Below, one piece after another: positions 37,301 through 45,765 of a stretch of 64,000 nucleotides of DNA. Within the stretch, counting starts at the first letter, position 1, and each line of letters opens with the position of its first letter. The position numbers and the translations under genes were made by a program. The notes under the pieces are model-generated. The model made no database searches and was not told the origin of the DNA. It saw nothing but the letters and a program-made list of their open reading frames with translations. The DNA is from Agromyces salentinus (lineage in GTDB: Bacteria > Actinomycetota > Actinomycetes > Actinomycetales > Microbacteriaceae), in NCBI RefSeq assembly GCF_009749395.1, contig NZ_WBIR01000014.1, forward strand, positions 1 through 64,000, written 5' to 3'.

Positions 37301-37882
37301 TCAGGACCGCGCAGCCGCCCCAGCGCCGCCGACCGCCGCGGCCATGGCCTCGACGCCGTACTCGAAGGCGCGCTCGACGTCGCCGCCGAGGCGGAACGCG
37401 CCCGAGAGCTCCATGCCCACGAAGCCGTTGGCCCACGCCGTGAAGGTGCGCGCGGCGTCGAGTGCGCGCTCCTCGCCGGCGAGGTCGGCGGCCGCCCGGA
37501 GCACCGGCGCGCTCGCCTGGGCGAGCAGGTCGGGGTCCAGCCGCTGTTCGGCGCCGGGCGAGAACACGAGGCCGTACGCGACGGGTCGCCGGTGGGCGAA
37601 GTCGCGGACGGCTCGCGCAAGGGCGCCGAGGCGGGCCCCCGGATCCGCGCCTGCTGCGGCCGATGCACGCTCGGCCGCCTCGGCGAGGTCGCGGAGGGTC
37701 GCCTCGGCCACGAGGGCGATGAGGGACTCGCGGCCGGCCACGCGCTTGTAGAGCGAGGGCGCCCGCACGCCGACGCGGGCGGCCACGGCCTGCATGGTGA
37801 GCCCGTCGAGGCCGTGCTGCTCGAGCAGCGACCGGCCGGCCTCGACGATCTCGGCGAGTGATGTGCGATCAGGCGTCGGCAT
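37301..37882 (-). CDS. TetR/AcrR family transcriptional regulator
   Basis: This 193-residue regulator has the helix-turn-helix [38 protein letters not shown] at about residues 26-60. The all-helical C-terminal domain resembles the TetR_C_33/WHG type (FSPGAEQRLDPDLLAQASAPVL, FTAWANGFVGMELSGAFRL). The ATG at 37882 follows GGAGG; the annotated frame continues 18 bases upstream. It is divergent from the metallo-hydrolase at 37984, and two operator-like repeats fill the gap, so it most likely represses itself and that gene. Confidence 0.9.
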   Translation of the reverse strand: MPTPDRTSLAEIVEAGRSLLEQHGLDGLTMQAVAARVGVRAPSLYKRVAGRESLIALVAEATLRDLAEAAERASAAAGADPGARLGALARAVRDFAHRRPVAYGLVFSPGAEQRLDPDLLAQASAPVLRAAADLAGEERALDAARTFTAWANGFVGMELSGAFRLGGDVERAFEYGVEAMAAAVGGAGAAARS

Positions 37883-37899
37883 CCGGTACCTCCAGATCA

Positions 37900-37920
37900 A
37901 TGGCTATTGACGTTAGCCAT
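37900..37920. promoter_or_regulatory. Operator copy 1 of the TetR/metallo-hydrolase pair
   Basis: ATGGCTA (37900-37906) and TAGCCAT (37914-37920) are perfect inverted arms with a 7-base spacer, 18 bases before the TetR start. Confidence 0.6.
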
Positions 37921-37921
37921 C

Positions 37922-37942
37922 ATAGCTATGTATCGTAGCCAT
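37922..37942. promoter_or_regulatory. Operator copy 2 of the TetR/metallo-hydrolase pair
   Basis: ATAGCTA (37922-37928) and TAGCCAT (37936-37942) repeat the 7-7-7 layout with one mismatch, displaced 22 bp from copy 1, or about two helical turns. Confidence 0.6.
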
Positions 37943-37983
37943 CGCCACCACGCCACGATCCCCCACACGGAAGGCCCGCTCGC

Positions 37984-38709
37984 ATGCAGCTCGCACACTC
38001 GCTCCACCGGATCGGCAACGACATCGTCGCGGTCCACCTCGTCGACTCGCCCGACGGCGTGACGATCATCGACGCCGGCTTCGCCGGCCAGTGGACGGAG
38101 CTGCTGGCCGAGCTCGACGCCATGGGTCGCTCGCTCGACGACGTGCGCGGCGTCGTGCTCACCCACGGCGACAGCGACCACATCGGCTTCGCCGAGCGCC
38201 TGCGCCGCGACCACGGCGTTCCCGTCTTCGTGCACGAGGCCGACGCCGCCCGCGCCAAGGGCGAGGAGTCGACCAAGCCCGAGTGGGGACGCATGCGCCT
38301 CGGCGCCACGACGAGGTTCCTCTGGTACGCCCTGCGCAAGGACGGACTGCGCACCACGCCGCTCGCCGAGGTCGTCGCCGTCCGCGACGGCGACGTGCTC
38401 GACCTGCCGGGTGCGCCCGAGATCATCTCGCTCCCCGGCCACTCCCCCGGCAGCATCGCCATCCACGTCCCGTCGGTCGACGCGGTCTTCGTGGGCGACG
38501 GCCTCACCACCCGACACGTACTCACGGGAACCGAGGGTCCGCAGCCGGCGCCCTTCACCGACGACCCGGCCGAGGCCATCGCCTCCCTCCAGCGCATCTC
38601 CGGGCTCGGTGCCACGTGGGTGATCCCGGGTCACGGTGCGCCGTGGCGCGGCGGCGTGGAGCAGGCGATCGCGGCGGTCGAGCGCGCGGCGGCGGCATCC
38701 GGGTCCTGA
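37984..38709 (+). CDS. Metallo-beta-lactamase fold hydrolase
   Basis: This 241-residue protein has the zinc motif VVLTHGDSDHIGFAERL (HxDxDH, about residue 60), the later metal ligands PGHSPGSIAIHVP and VFVGDGLTTRHVL, and the final WVIPGHGAPW. No signal peptide is visible, so it acts in the cytoplasm. The substrate is unknown; esterase, lactonase or thioesterase roles are all possible. GGAAGG precedes the ATG. Probable control by the divergent TetR gene suggests it removes a compound the TetR senses. Confidence 0.88.
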   Translation: MQLAHSLHRIGNDIVAVHLVDSPDGVTIIDAGFAGQWTELLAELDAMGRSLDDVRGVVLTHGDSDHIGFAERLRRDHGVPVFVHEADAARAKGEESTKPEWGRMRLGATTRFLWYALRKDGLRTTPLAEVVAVRDGDVLDLPGAPEIISLPGHSPGSIAIHVPSVDAVFVGDGLTTRHVLTGTEGPQPAPFTDDPAEAIASLQRISGLGATWVIPGHGAPWRGGVEQAIAAVERAAAASGS

Positions 38710-38767
38710 TCGCCAGGGCACGAGCGGATGCCGCGCACCGGGCTGTGCCCGAGCGCCGCGGAACGGC

Positions 38768-39439
38768 TCAGAAGCTGCCGATGCCCTTGCCGATCATCGA
38801 GACGCCGATCACGAGCAGCAGGACCGCCATGATGATCGCGTTCTCCTGCCCGAGCCAGACCCGCAGCGCATCGAGGGGTCCGCGCAGCCGCTCGGACGCG
38901 ATGAGGTAGGCGATGACCGGGATGGCCACGGTGGATGCCGCGATCAGGACGTAGATCGCGATGACGAGCACGAGCTCTCCCGTGTCGAGCTGTGCGTCGC
39001 CGATCTCGGCGCCGGCCCCGGCCGCCATGATGAGGTTCTTCGGGTTCAGCGCCGACAGCAGGAAGGCCAGGCCGAAGGCACCGAAGAAGCTGAGCTTGTC
39101 GATGGCCTGCATCCACTTCGGCAGCGCGGGCTCGACGCCCTCCCGCGGGCGCTTGCGCCACTGGCCGACGGCGAGGAAGAGCAACGCGGCGCCCAGCAGC
39201 AACTGGATGGCGCCCTTGATCGGCTTGGACGCGTCGGGATCGGACTCGGGCAGCACCGAGGCGAGCGCGGTGAACACGCCGACGGCCACGATGATGCCGA
39301 TGAGCCAGCCGAGCAGGAAGCCGACGCTCGTCACGCGCGCCTTCGGCGAGAGGAGCATGAGGATCGCCGCGATGATCGGGATGGGGCTGATCGCCACACC
39401 CAGGGCGAGCGGGAGGATGCCGCCGATGGCGCCGTTCAT
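38768..39439 (-). CDS. GAP (Sap/SfLAP-like) family membrane protein
   Basis: This 223-residue protein has about six membrane helices. Typical segments are ILPLALGVAISPIPIIAAILMLLSPKARVTSVGFLLGW at the N-terminus and FGLAFLLSALNPKNLIMAAGAG in the middle (SPIPI and NPKNL repeat, as in LysE-like exporters). Mycobacterial relatives move glycolipids (GPL-addressing or sulfolipid-addressing proteins). The substrate here is unknown. The ATG overlaps the SulP stop by 4 bases (ATGA), so the two are made together. Confidence 0.85.
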   Translation of the reverse strand: MNGAIGGILPLALGVAISPIPIIAAILMLLSPKARVTSVGFLLGWLIGIIVAVGVFTALASVLPESDPDASKPIKGAIQLLLGAALLFLAVGQWRKRPREGVEPALPKWMQAIDKLSFFGAFGLAFLLSALNPKNLIMAAGAGAEIGDAQLDTGELVLVIAIYVLIAASTVAIPVIAYLIASERLRGPLDALRVWLGQENAIIMAVLLLVIGVSMIGKGIGSF

Positions 39440-41118
39440 GGTGTGCTCTTCTCTCTGGTGGCGCCGGATCCCGGCGCCGTCGTGGTCAGGGCGGCGATCG
39501 CCGCGCGGTTGGTCTCGAAGACCCGCTCGTCGCCGAGGAGGCCGAGCTGCACGAGTCGGAGGCGGGCGGGCTCGCGCATGCGGCTGAAGGACAGCGCCAC
39601 GCCGGTGCGGGCGAGCCACGCCTTCAGCGCCTCGAATTCCTCGGCCCCGGTGACGTCGATGTCGGTCACGGCCTCCATGTCGACGACCACGTCGTGCACG
39701 GGCTCACCCTCCGCCGAGGTCACCGCGCGCTTCACCGCGGAGGTGAAGACGCTGCCGTTCGCGAAGAACAGGGGCGCGGCGAGGCGGATGACGACGACGC
39801 CCGGCGCCGTGGTGGTGCCGGCCGGCGCGTCGTCGAGCAGCGACTCGCCGGGGTCGCCGGAGTCGAGGAGGACGTCGATGGCCGGGTTGGCGGCGCGCTT
39901 CGCGAGATTGATGAGTGCCAGCGTGAACGCGACCACGATGCCGGGGATCGCCCCCACGAACAGGGTCACCAGGAAGCAGACCGCGCCGACGACGAACTCG
40001 AATCGGTCCTTGCGCCAGAGGTCGGCGAACTCGCGGATTCCGAGGAGGGGGATGATCGCGACGCCGACGACCGCGCCGATCGCGGGAGACGGGATGTCGG
40101 CGAGGAGAGCCGTGCCGAACAGCAGCAGGAGCAGCGTGCCGACGGCGAGCACCATCGAGGGCAGCTGGGTGCGCGACCCGGCCTGGTCCATCGCCGCCGT
40201 GCGCGAGGTGGAGGACCCCACCGCGAAGCTGCCCTGCGCACCTGCGGCGATGTTCGCGACGCCGAAGGCCATGAGGTCGCGGTTGGCGCGGAACGGATAG
40301 CGGCGTCGCTCGGAGTACGAGCGGGAGACGAGCAGGCCCTCGGCGGTGGTGACGAGCGTGAGCGCGATGGCGGAGGGGACGAGGGCGAGCCAGGTCGTCC
40401 ACTCGAGCACCGGCCAGGTGATCGTCGGCGGACCGGCGGGCACCTCCCCGAGCACGGCCACGCCGGCGTCGTCGAGGTCGACGACGACCACGAGCACCGT
40501 CGTGAGCACGAGCACCACGAGCGCCCAGGGCACCGCGCGGAGGTACCTCCGGCCCAGCAGGAGCACCGCGACCGAGCCAGCGGAGATGGCCAACGACCAG
40601 GCGTTGGTCGTGCCGAGCCCGCTCACGAGCCCGACCACCTTGTCGACGAACTCGCCGCCGGAGTCGATCTTCACGCCGAGCATCTTGGCGACCTGGCTGA
40701 CCATGATGTCCAGGGCCAGGCCGCCGACGAAGCCGATCAAGATGGGCTTGGAGAGGAAGTTCGCGAGGAACCCGAGCTTGAAGACCGAGAGCAGCGCGAA
40801 CATGACGCCGCAGATGATCGCCTGCGCGAGCGCCATGGTGGCGTAGTCCTCGCTGCCCGCCGCCGCGAGCCCGCCGATCGAGGAGGCGACCAGGGCGGCC
40901 GCCGCGGCGTCCGGGGAGGCCACCACCTGCCGCGACGCGACGACCAGCGCGTAGGCCACGGTCGGCACGATGAGCGCGTAGAGACCGGCCGTCGCGGGAA
41001 GCCCGGCGATCTGGGCGTAGCCGATGTTGAGCGGGATCGCGATCGCGATCAGGGTGACCCCCGCCAACAGCTCGGTGCCGAGGTTCCGCCTCGTCAACCC
41101 GGCCAGTGGTCGCTGCAT
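39436..41118 (-). CDS. SulP family anion transporter with STAS domain
   Basis: This 560-residue transporter has the SLC26/SulP membrane domain: LAGVTLIAIAIPLNIGYAQIAGLPATAGLYALIVP at the N-terminus, FVGGLALDIMVSQVAKMLG, and GVANIAAGAQGSFAVGSSTSRTAAMDQAGSRTQL. A cytoplasmic STAS domain follows (DVVVDMEAVTDIDVTGAEEFEALKAWLARTG). Sulfate, bicarbonate or organic anions are possible cargos. The ATG at 41118 has GGGGGCGG upstream. It forms a two-gene unit with the GAP-family gene and sits between the two halves of the acyl-CoA catabolic locus. Confidence 0.9.
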   Translation of the reverse strand: MQRPLAGLTRRNLGTELLAGVTLIAIAIPLNIGYAQIAGLPATAGLYALIVPTVAYALVVASRQVVASPDAAAAALVASSIGGLAAAGSEDYATMALAQAIICGVMFALLSVFKLGFLANFLSKPILIGFVGGLALDIMVSQVAKMLGVKIDSGGEFVDKVVGLVSGLGTTNAWSLAISAGSVAVLLLGRRYLRAVPWALVVLVLTTVLVVVVDLDDAGVAVLGEVPAGPPTITWPVLEWTTWLALVPSAIALTLVTTAEGLLVSRSYSERRRYPFRANRDLMAFGVANIAAGAQGSFAVGSSTSRTAAMDQAGSRTQLPSMVLAVGTLLLLLFGTALLADIPSPAIGAVVGVAIIPLLGIREFADLWRKDRFEFVVGAVCFLVTLFVGAIPGIVVAFTLALINLAKRAANPAIDVLLDSGDPGESLLDDAPAGTTTAPGVVVIRLAAPLFFANGSVFTSAVKRAVTSAEGEPVHDVVVDMEAVTDIDVTGAEEFEALKAWLARTGVALSFSRMREPARLRLVQLGLLGDERVFETNRAAIAALTTTAPGSGATREKSTP

Positions 41119-41205
41119 GCCGCCCCCATCCGCGATCCGCGTACGGGAACACTCTGGCATGCCGGAGACGCCCGATGGCGCATCCGCCGCGCGGTCAGGC
41201 CGCGG

Positions 41206-42813
41206 TCACATGCGGAAGAGTCCGAACCGCGGCTCGGGCAGCGGCGTCCGGCTTGCCAGTTCGAGCGCCATGGCGAGCACCGTGCGGGTGTCGGCGGGGT
41301 CGATGATGCCGTCGTCCCAGAGCCTTGCGGTCGAGTGGTACGGGCTGCCCTGCTGCTCGTACTGCTCGCGGATCGGGGCCGCGAAGGCCTCGGCCGCTGC
41401 ATCCGACCACGGTTCGCCCTTGATCGCCAGCTGGTCGCCCTTCACCGTCGAGAGCACGGATGCCGCCTGCTCGCCGCCCATGACGGAGATGCGGGCGTTC
41501 GGCCACATCCAGAGGAAGCGCGGCGAGTACGCGCGCCCGCACATCGAGTAGTTGCCGGCTCCGAACGAACCGCCGATCACGACGGTCAGCTTCGGGACCC
41601 GGGTGGTGGCGACGGCGGTGACCATCTTCGCCCCGTGCTTCGCGATGCCGCCGGCCTCCGCGTCGCGGCCGACCATGAACCCGGAGATGTTCTGCAGGAA
41701 CACGAGCGGGATGCCCCGCTGGTCGCAGAGCTCGATGAAGTGGGCGCCCTTCATGGCCGACTCGCTGAAGAGCACGCCGTTGTTCGCCACGACGCCGACC
41801 GGGTGCCCGTCGAGGTGCGCGAAGCCGGTGACCAGGGTGTCACCGTAGTCGGGCTTGAACTCGCTGAACTCGCTCGCATCGACGAGACGGGCGATGACCT
41901 CGCGCACGTCGTACGGCTGGGCGACGCCCACCGGCACCGCGGCCGTGAGCGTCGCAGGGTCCACCGCCGGCGGCCTGGGCTCGCGCACGGCCCAGGCGCG
42001 CGGCGCCTCGGGCGGGAGGGTGGCGACCATGTCGCGCACGAGCTCGAGGGCGTGCTCGTCGTCGTCGGCGAGGTGGTCCGTGACCCCCGACACCCTCGAG
42101 TGCAGCTCCCCGCCGCCGAGCTCCTCGGGCGTGACGACCTCGCCGATCGCGGCCTTCACGAGGGGCGGGCCGCCGAGGAAGATCGTTCCCTGCTCGCGCA
42201 CGATCACGGACTCGTCGCTCATCGCCGGCACGTAGGCGCCACCGGCGGTGCACGACCCGAGCACGGCCGCGAGCTGCGGGATGCGCAGCGAGGAGAGCTG
42301 GGCCTGGTTGTAGAAGATGCGGCCGAAGTGCTCGCGATCGGGGAACACGTCATCCTGCATGGGCAGGTAGGCGCCGCCGGAGTCGACGAGGTACACGCAC
42401 GGGAGGCGGTGCTCTCGGGCGACCTCCTGGGCGCGGAGGTGCTTCTTGACCGTCATCGGGTAGTAGGTACCGCCCTTGACGGTCGGGTCGTTGCAGACGA
42501 CCACGACCGGCCGGCCGTGCACGAGGCCGACCCCCGTGATGATGCCGGCCCCGGGGGTCTGGTCGTCGTACAGGCCGTCGGCCGCGAGCGGCGAGAGCTC
42601 GAGGAACGGGCTGCCCTCGTCGAGCAGCCGGTCGACGCGATCGCGGGGCAGGAGCTTGCCGCGCGCCACGTGCCGGTCGCGCGAGGCCTCCGGGCCGCCG
42701 AGCGCGGCGGCGGCGAGGCGGTCGCGCAACTCATCGACGAGTGCGGCGTGCCCGTCGGCGTTGCGCCGCGCGGCGTCGTCGCGCTGGTCGACCATGGTCG
42801 TGAGTGTCGGCAT
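41206..42813 (-). CDS. Acyl-CoA carboxylase beta subunit (carboxyltransferase)
   Basis: This 535-residue carboxyltransferase resembles methylcrotonyl-CoA carboxylase beta (AccD1). Visible motifs are [95 protein letters not shown] and the C-terminal [30 protein letters not shown]. It completes the enzyme with the biotin carboxylase at 35146, although 4 kb of unrelated genes separate them. GGAGGG precedes the ATG. A palindromic operator at 42865 lies between it and the divergent TetR gene. Confidence 0.94.
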   Translation of the reverse strand: MPTLTTMVDQRDDAARRNADGHAALVDELRDRLAAAALGGPEASRDRHVARGKLLPRDRVDRLLDEGSPFLELSPLAADGLYDDQTPGAGIITGVGLVHGRPVVVVCNDPTVKGGTYYPMTVKKHLRAQEVAREHRLPCVYLVDSGGAYLPMQDDVFPDREHFGRIFYNQAQLSSLRIPQLAAVLGSCTAGGAYVPAMSDESVIVREQGTIFLGGPPLVKAAIGEVVTPEELGGGELHSRVSGVTDHLADDDEHALELVRDMVATLPPEAPRAWAVREPRPPAVDPATLTAAVPVGVAQPYDVREVIARLVDASEFSEFKPDYGDTLVTGFAHLDGHPVGVVANNGVLFSESAMKGAHFIELCDQRGIPLVFLQNISGFMVGRDAEAGGIAKHGAKMVTAVATTRVPKLTVVIGGSFGAGNYSMCGRAYSPRFLWMWPNARISVMGGEQAASVLSTVKGDQLAIKGEPWSDAAAEAFAAPIREQYEQQGSPYHSTARLWDDGIIDPADTRTVLAMALELASRTPLPEPRFGLFRM

Positions 42814-42864
42814 CGGCCCTCCGCGTGCTCGTGGCGAGCCTCTTGTGCCGCGCCGCGATTTTCG

Positions 42865-42880
42865 GTTAGTGTTCACTAAC
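42865..42880. promoter_or_regulatory. TetR-type operator, site 3
   Basis: GTTAGTGTTCACTAAC has perfect 7-bp arms. It lies 52 bases before the carboxyltransferase start and 34 bases before the TetR start, matching the two sites upstream of the carboxylase alpha gene. Confidence 0.7.
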
Positions 42881-42913
42881 TCGATTTCCCGAGAGTAGCG
42901 AGCAGGCAGGCAA

Positions 42914-43549
42914 ATGGCAAGCACACCCACGTCGACGACGTCGCCCGAGTTCACGGGCGAGCCGTTGACCGAGCGGGGGCGGCAGAAGGCCGACCGGCGC
43001 GCCGCCATCCTCACCGCCGCAGCGCGCCTCTTCGCCGACCGCGGGTACGCCGGCGTGACCATCGAAGACCTCGGCGCGGCCGTCGGCGTCAGCGGGCCGG
43101 CCGTCTACCGCCACTTCTCCGGCAAGTCGGCCGTTCTCGCCGCGATCCTCGAGGGTGCCAGCCGGTCGCTGCTCGACGGCGCCGACGAGGTGCTCGCGAA
43201 CGCCCCCGACGCGGCATCCGCCCTGCGCTCGCTGATCGCGTTCCACGTGGACTTCGCCCTCGCCGACGCCGACGTCATCGTCGTGCAGGACCGCGAACTC
43301 GAACAGCTCGACCCCGGCGTCCGCCACGACGTGCGCTCGCTGCAGCGCCGCTACGTCGAGCACTGGGTCGCCACCCTCGCAGAGCTCAGGCCCGACCGGG
43401 CCGAGGTGGAACTGCGGTTCCGGGCACACGCCGCCTTCGGACTGCTGAACTCCACACCCCACAGCGCCCGCACCCCTGGGCGCAGACCCGCCGACGGCAC
43501 CGTCCGCGGCATCCTCGAGGAGATGGCATGGGCGAGCCTCATGTCGTGA
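42914..43549 (+). CDS. TetR family regulator of acyl-CoA catabolism
   Basis: This 211-residue regulator has the helix-turn-helix [40 protein letters not shown] (about residues 45-80) and the C-terminal domain typical of the group next to acyl-CoA carboxylase genes, comparable to Rv2506 beside accD1 in M. tuberculosis. It probably represses itself and both carboxylase transcription units through the GTTAGTG-N2-CACTAAC sites, and probably senses an acyl-CoA intermediate. The ligand and direction of control are inference. Its last 22 bases overlap the small gene at 43528. Confidence 0.9.
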   Translation: MASTPTSTTSPEFTGEPLTERGRQKADRRAAILTAAARLFADRGYAGVTIEDLGAAVGVSGPAVYRHFSGKSAVLAAILEGASRSLLDGADEVLANAPDAASALRSLIAFHVDFALADADVIVVQDRELEQLDPGVRHDVRSLQRRYVEHWVATLAELRPDRAEVELRFRAHAAFGLLNSTPHSARTPGRRPADGTVRGILEEMAWASLMS

Positions 43550-43884
43550 CCCTGCGCGCGACCCGCGACACGGATCTCGACACCCTGCACCGAAACCCGC
43601 ACCACGACACATCCGCGACGGGGCTCGTGCGCCGCACGGTCCGCGCCGACGGCGAGATCGTCGGCGAGCTCGAGAGCGTCCGGGAGGGCGAGGTGATCGT
43701 CGTCTCGCTCGACGCGCTGCCCGCCGAACTCGGCGAAGCCGTGCGCGTGCGCGCCCTGCGGCTCTTCGTCGACACGCTGCCGCGCCCCGTGCACGCGAAG
43801 CCGGCCGGCGACGCGGCATCCGTCGCCGTGCTCGAGCGCTGCGGGTTCCGGCGCGTCGACGGCGAGTTCCACCGGCTCGACTGA
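43528..43884 (+). CDS. Short GNAT-like protein
   Basis: This 118-residue protein resembles a GNAT acetyltransferase whose central acetyl-CoA-binding segment is reduced. [23 protein letters not shown] is followed by two strands (GLVRRTVRADGEIVGELESVREGEVIVVSLDALP) and the closing AASVAVLERCGFRRVDGEFHRLD. The R/Q-x-x-G-x-G motif is missing, so it may not bind acetyl-CoA normally. It starts inside the end of the TetR gene, so it is likely co-translated. No function is assigned. Confidence 0.65.
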   Translation: MGEPHVVTLRATRDTDLDTLHRNPHHDTSATGLVRRTVRADGEIVGELESVREGEVIVVSLDALPAELGEAVRVRALRLFVDTLPRPVHAKPAGDAASVAVLERCGFRRVDGEFHRLD

Positions 43885-43891
43885 CGAGCCG

Positions 43892-43967
43892 GGCCGCGCC
43901 GGGATCGGCGCGAGCGACGGATGCCGCGAGCCGACGTCCGACGTCGCCCCGTTCGCGCGGCGCGGCC
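43892..43967. terminator. Long-loop inverted repeat between convergent genes
   Basis: GGCCGCGCC (43892-43900) and GGCGCGGCC (43959-43967) are perfect 9-bp arms 58 bases apart, covering the gap between the short GNAT-like gene and the dehydratase gene. Confidence 0.35.
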
Positions 43968-43970
43968 GGG

Positions 43971-44279
43971 TCAGTTCGGCCGCGCGCCCTGCTGGTCGGC
44001 GAGCGCGCGGATGCGACGCGCGAGCTCGACGTCCCGCCCGGTGACGCCCCCGGCATCGTGGGAGGAGAGCTCGAAGGTCACGCGGCCCCACCCGAGGTGC
44101 ACGTCGGGATGGTGGTTCGACTCGTCGGCGACGACGGCCACCGCATCGAGCAGGCGGACCGCGCTCGCGAAGTCGGCCGTCGTGAAGGTCGCGAGCAGCC
44201 GGTCGTCGGCGTGGGTGAACCCCGTCGGGGCCAGGTCGGCCGCCGTCTGCTCGGGATCGAGGGTGCCTGATGCGTCCAT
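43971..44279 (-). CDS. 4a-hydroxytetrahydrobiopterin dehydratase (pterin-4-alpha-carbinolamine dehydratase)
   Basis: This 102-residue enzyme dehydrates the 4a-carbinolamine pterin formed by aromatic amino acid hydroxylases. The catalytic pattern is VADESNHHPDVHLGWGRVTFELSSHD, with HHP and a following His. The C-terminal helix is VTGRDVELARRIRAL. No phenylalanine hydroxylase is in the window, so its role here is unclear; recycling of other pterins or molybdopterin-like chemistry is possible. It lies 65 bases downstream of the BCKDH E2 gene and may share its transcript. Confidence 0.88.
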   Translation of the reverse strand: MDASGTLDPEQTAADLAPTGFTHADDRLLATFTTADFASAVRLLDAVAVVADESNHHPDVHLGWGRVTFELSSHDAGGVTGRDVELARRIRALADQQGARPN

Positions 44280-44344
44280 TCCCCCATTTTCCCGCGCATG
44301 GCCGGCGCGCGCCACATCCGCCGGCCGCACCGCGCGACGCGCGC

Positions 44345-45763
44345 TCAGACCATCGTCAGCGCGCGTGCCGGGTCGCGGAGGATCGCGCCGACATCCGTGA
44401 GGAAGGCCGCGCCCTGCTGCCCGTCGACCAGCCGGTGGTCGAACGAGAGGCTCAGCGTCATGACCTCGCGCAGGGCGATCTCGCCGCGATGCTCCCATGG
44501 GAGCCGGCGCACGGCGCCCATCGCGAGGATGGCCGCCTCGCCGGGGTTCAGGATCGGCGTGCCGGCGTCGATGCCGAAGACGCCGACGTTCGTGATCGAG
44601 ATCGTGCCGCCGGTCAGGTCCGCCGGGGCGGTGCGCCCCTCGCGGGCGGTGGTCGCGAGCTCGCCGATGGCGTCGGCCAGCTCGACGAGGGTCAGCCGAT
44701 CGGCGGCCTTGACGTTGGGCACGACGAGCCCGCGATCCGTGGCGGCGGCGATGCCGAGGTTCACGCCCGCGAACTGCACGATCTGCTGGGTGTCCTCCTC
44801 CCAGCGCGCGTTGACCTCGGGCGTGCGGCGGGCCGCGAGGCAGACGGCCTTCGCCACGACGGCGAGCGGCGTGATGCGGTGGCCGGCGAAGGCGCGATCC
44901 TCCCGGAGCCCCCGCACGAAGTCCATGGTCGCGGTCACGTCGATCGTGAGGAACTCGGTGACGTGCGGGGCCGTGAACGCGCTGCGGACCATGGCCGCCG
45001 CCGTGTGCTTGCGCACGCCGCGGATCGGGATGCGCACGTCCGAGGGCGCCTCCATGCGTCGTTCGCCCCCGGCCGTGGCGTCCGTCGGCCGGCCGTCGGC
45101 AGCGGGTCCGGCGGATGCCGCCGCCTCCACGTCGGCGCGCGTGATGAGCCCGCGCTCCCCCGTGCCGGGCACGGACTCGAGGTCGACGCCGAGATCGCGG
45201 GCGAGCTTGCGGACGGGCGGCGTGGACCGCGGCCGCTCGGGTCGGGGGACCACGTGCTCGGCGGCGACGGTCGTCGCGGCGGCTGCGGCGTCCCCGTCGC
45301 CACCGACCACGGACTGGGGCACGAGGTCGGCGGCGAGCGCCGCGCGACGCGCTCGCCGCTTCGGGCCGCCCTCGTCGCGAGCGCCGTAGCCGACGAGGTT
45401 CGGGCCAGGCGCCGCATCCGGAACCCGCTCGGGCGTCGTGGCGGAGGGCGCATCGGCATCGCCGGGCGTCGGCTCCGAGGCATCCGTCGCCGGCGCACCC
45501 GGCAGGCTGTCGCCGGACGCGCCGTCACCCGTCTCGCAGGAGAAGAGCGGTTCGCCGACGTTGACCGTCTCGCCCTCGACGGCGTGCAGTGCGGTGATGA
45601 CGCCCGCGTAGGGCGTCGGCAGTTCGACGACGGCCTTGGCGGTCTCGACGTCGGCGACGATCTGGTTCAGCTCGACGCGGTCGCCGACGGCGACGCGCCA
45701 GGCGACGACCTCGGACTCGGTCAGGCCCTCTCCGAGGTCGGGCAGCGGGAACTCGCGGATCAT
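44345..45763 (-). CDS. bkdC: Branched-chain 2-oxo acid dehydrogenase E2 (dihydrolipoamide acyltransferase)
   Basis: E2 (472 residues) moves the acyl group from lipoate to CoA. One lipoyl domain lies at residues 1-80 with the lipoylated Lys43 in VETAKAVVELP. A disordered linker of about 110 residues follows, then the E1/E3-binding domain (VRKLARDLGVDLESVPGTGERGLITRADVEAA) and the catalytic domain with TISITNVGVFGID and SFDHRLVDGQQG (catalytic His and Asp). I chose the ATG at 45763 over the GTG at 45769 because GGAGG is 7 bases before the ATG. It is third in the E1-alpha/E1-beta/E2 operon; no E3 gene is in the window. Confidence 0.93.
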   Translation of the reverse strand: MIREFPLPDLGEGLTESEVVAWRVAVGDRVELNQIVADVETAKAVVELPTPYAGVITALHAVEGETVNVGEPLFSCETGDGASGDSLPGAPATDASEPTPGDADAPSATTPERVPDAAPGPNLVGYGARDEGGPKRRARRAALAADLVPQSVVGGDGDAAAAATTVAAEHVVPRPERPRSTPPVRKLARDLGVDLESVPGTGERGLITRADVEAAASAGPAADGRPTDATAGGERRMEAPSDVRIPIRGVRKHTAAAMVRSAFTAPHVTEFLTIDVTATMDFVRGLREDRAFAGHRITPLAVVAKAVCLAARRTPEVNARWEEDTQQIVQFAGVNLGIAAATDRGLVVPNVKAADRLTLVELADAIGELATTAREGRTAPADLTGGTISITNVGVFGIDAGTPILNPGEAAILAMGAVRRLPWEHRGEIALREVMTLSLSFDHRLVDGQQGAAFLTDVGAILRDPARALTMV

Positions 45764-45765
45764 GC

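Noticed and set aside
37301-41118. Transposon or integrative element splitting the leucine locus
   Set aside because: No transposase, integrase, terminal repeat, target duplication or composition change was seen at either edge.
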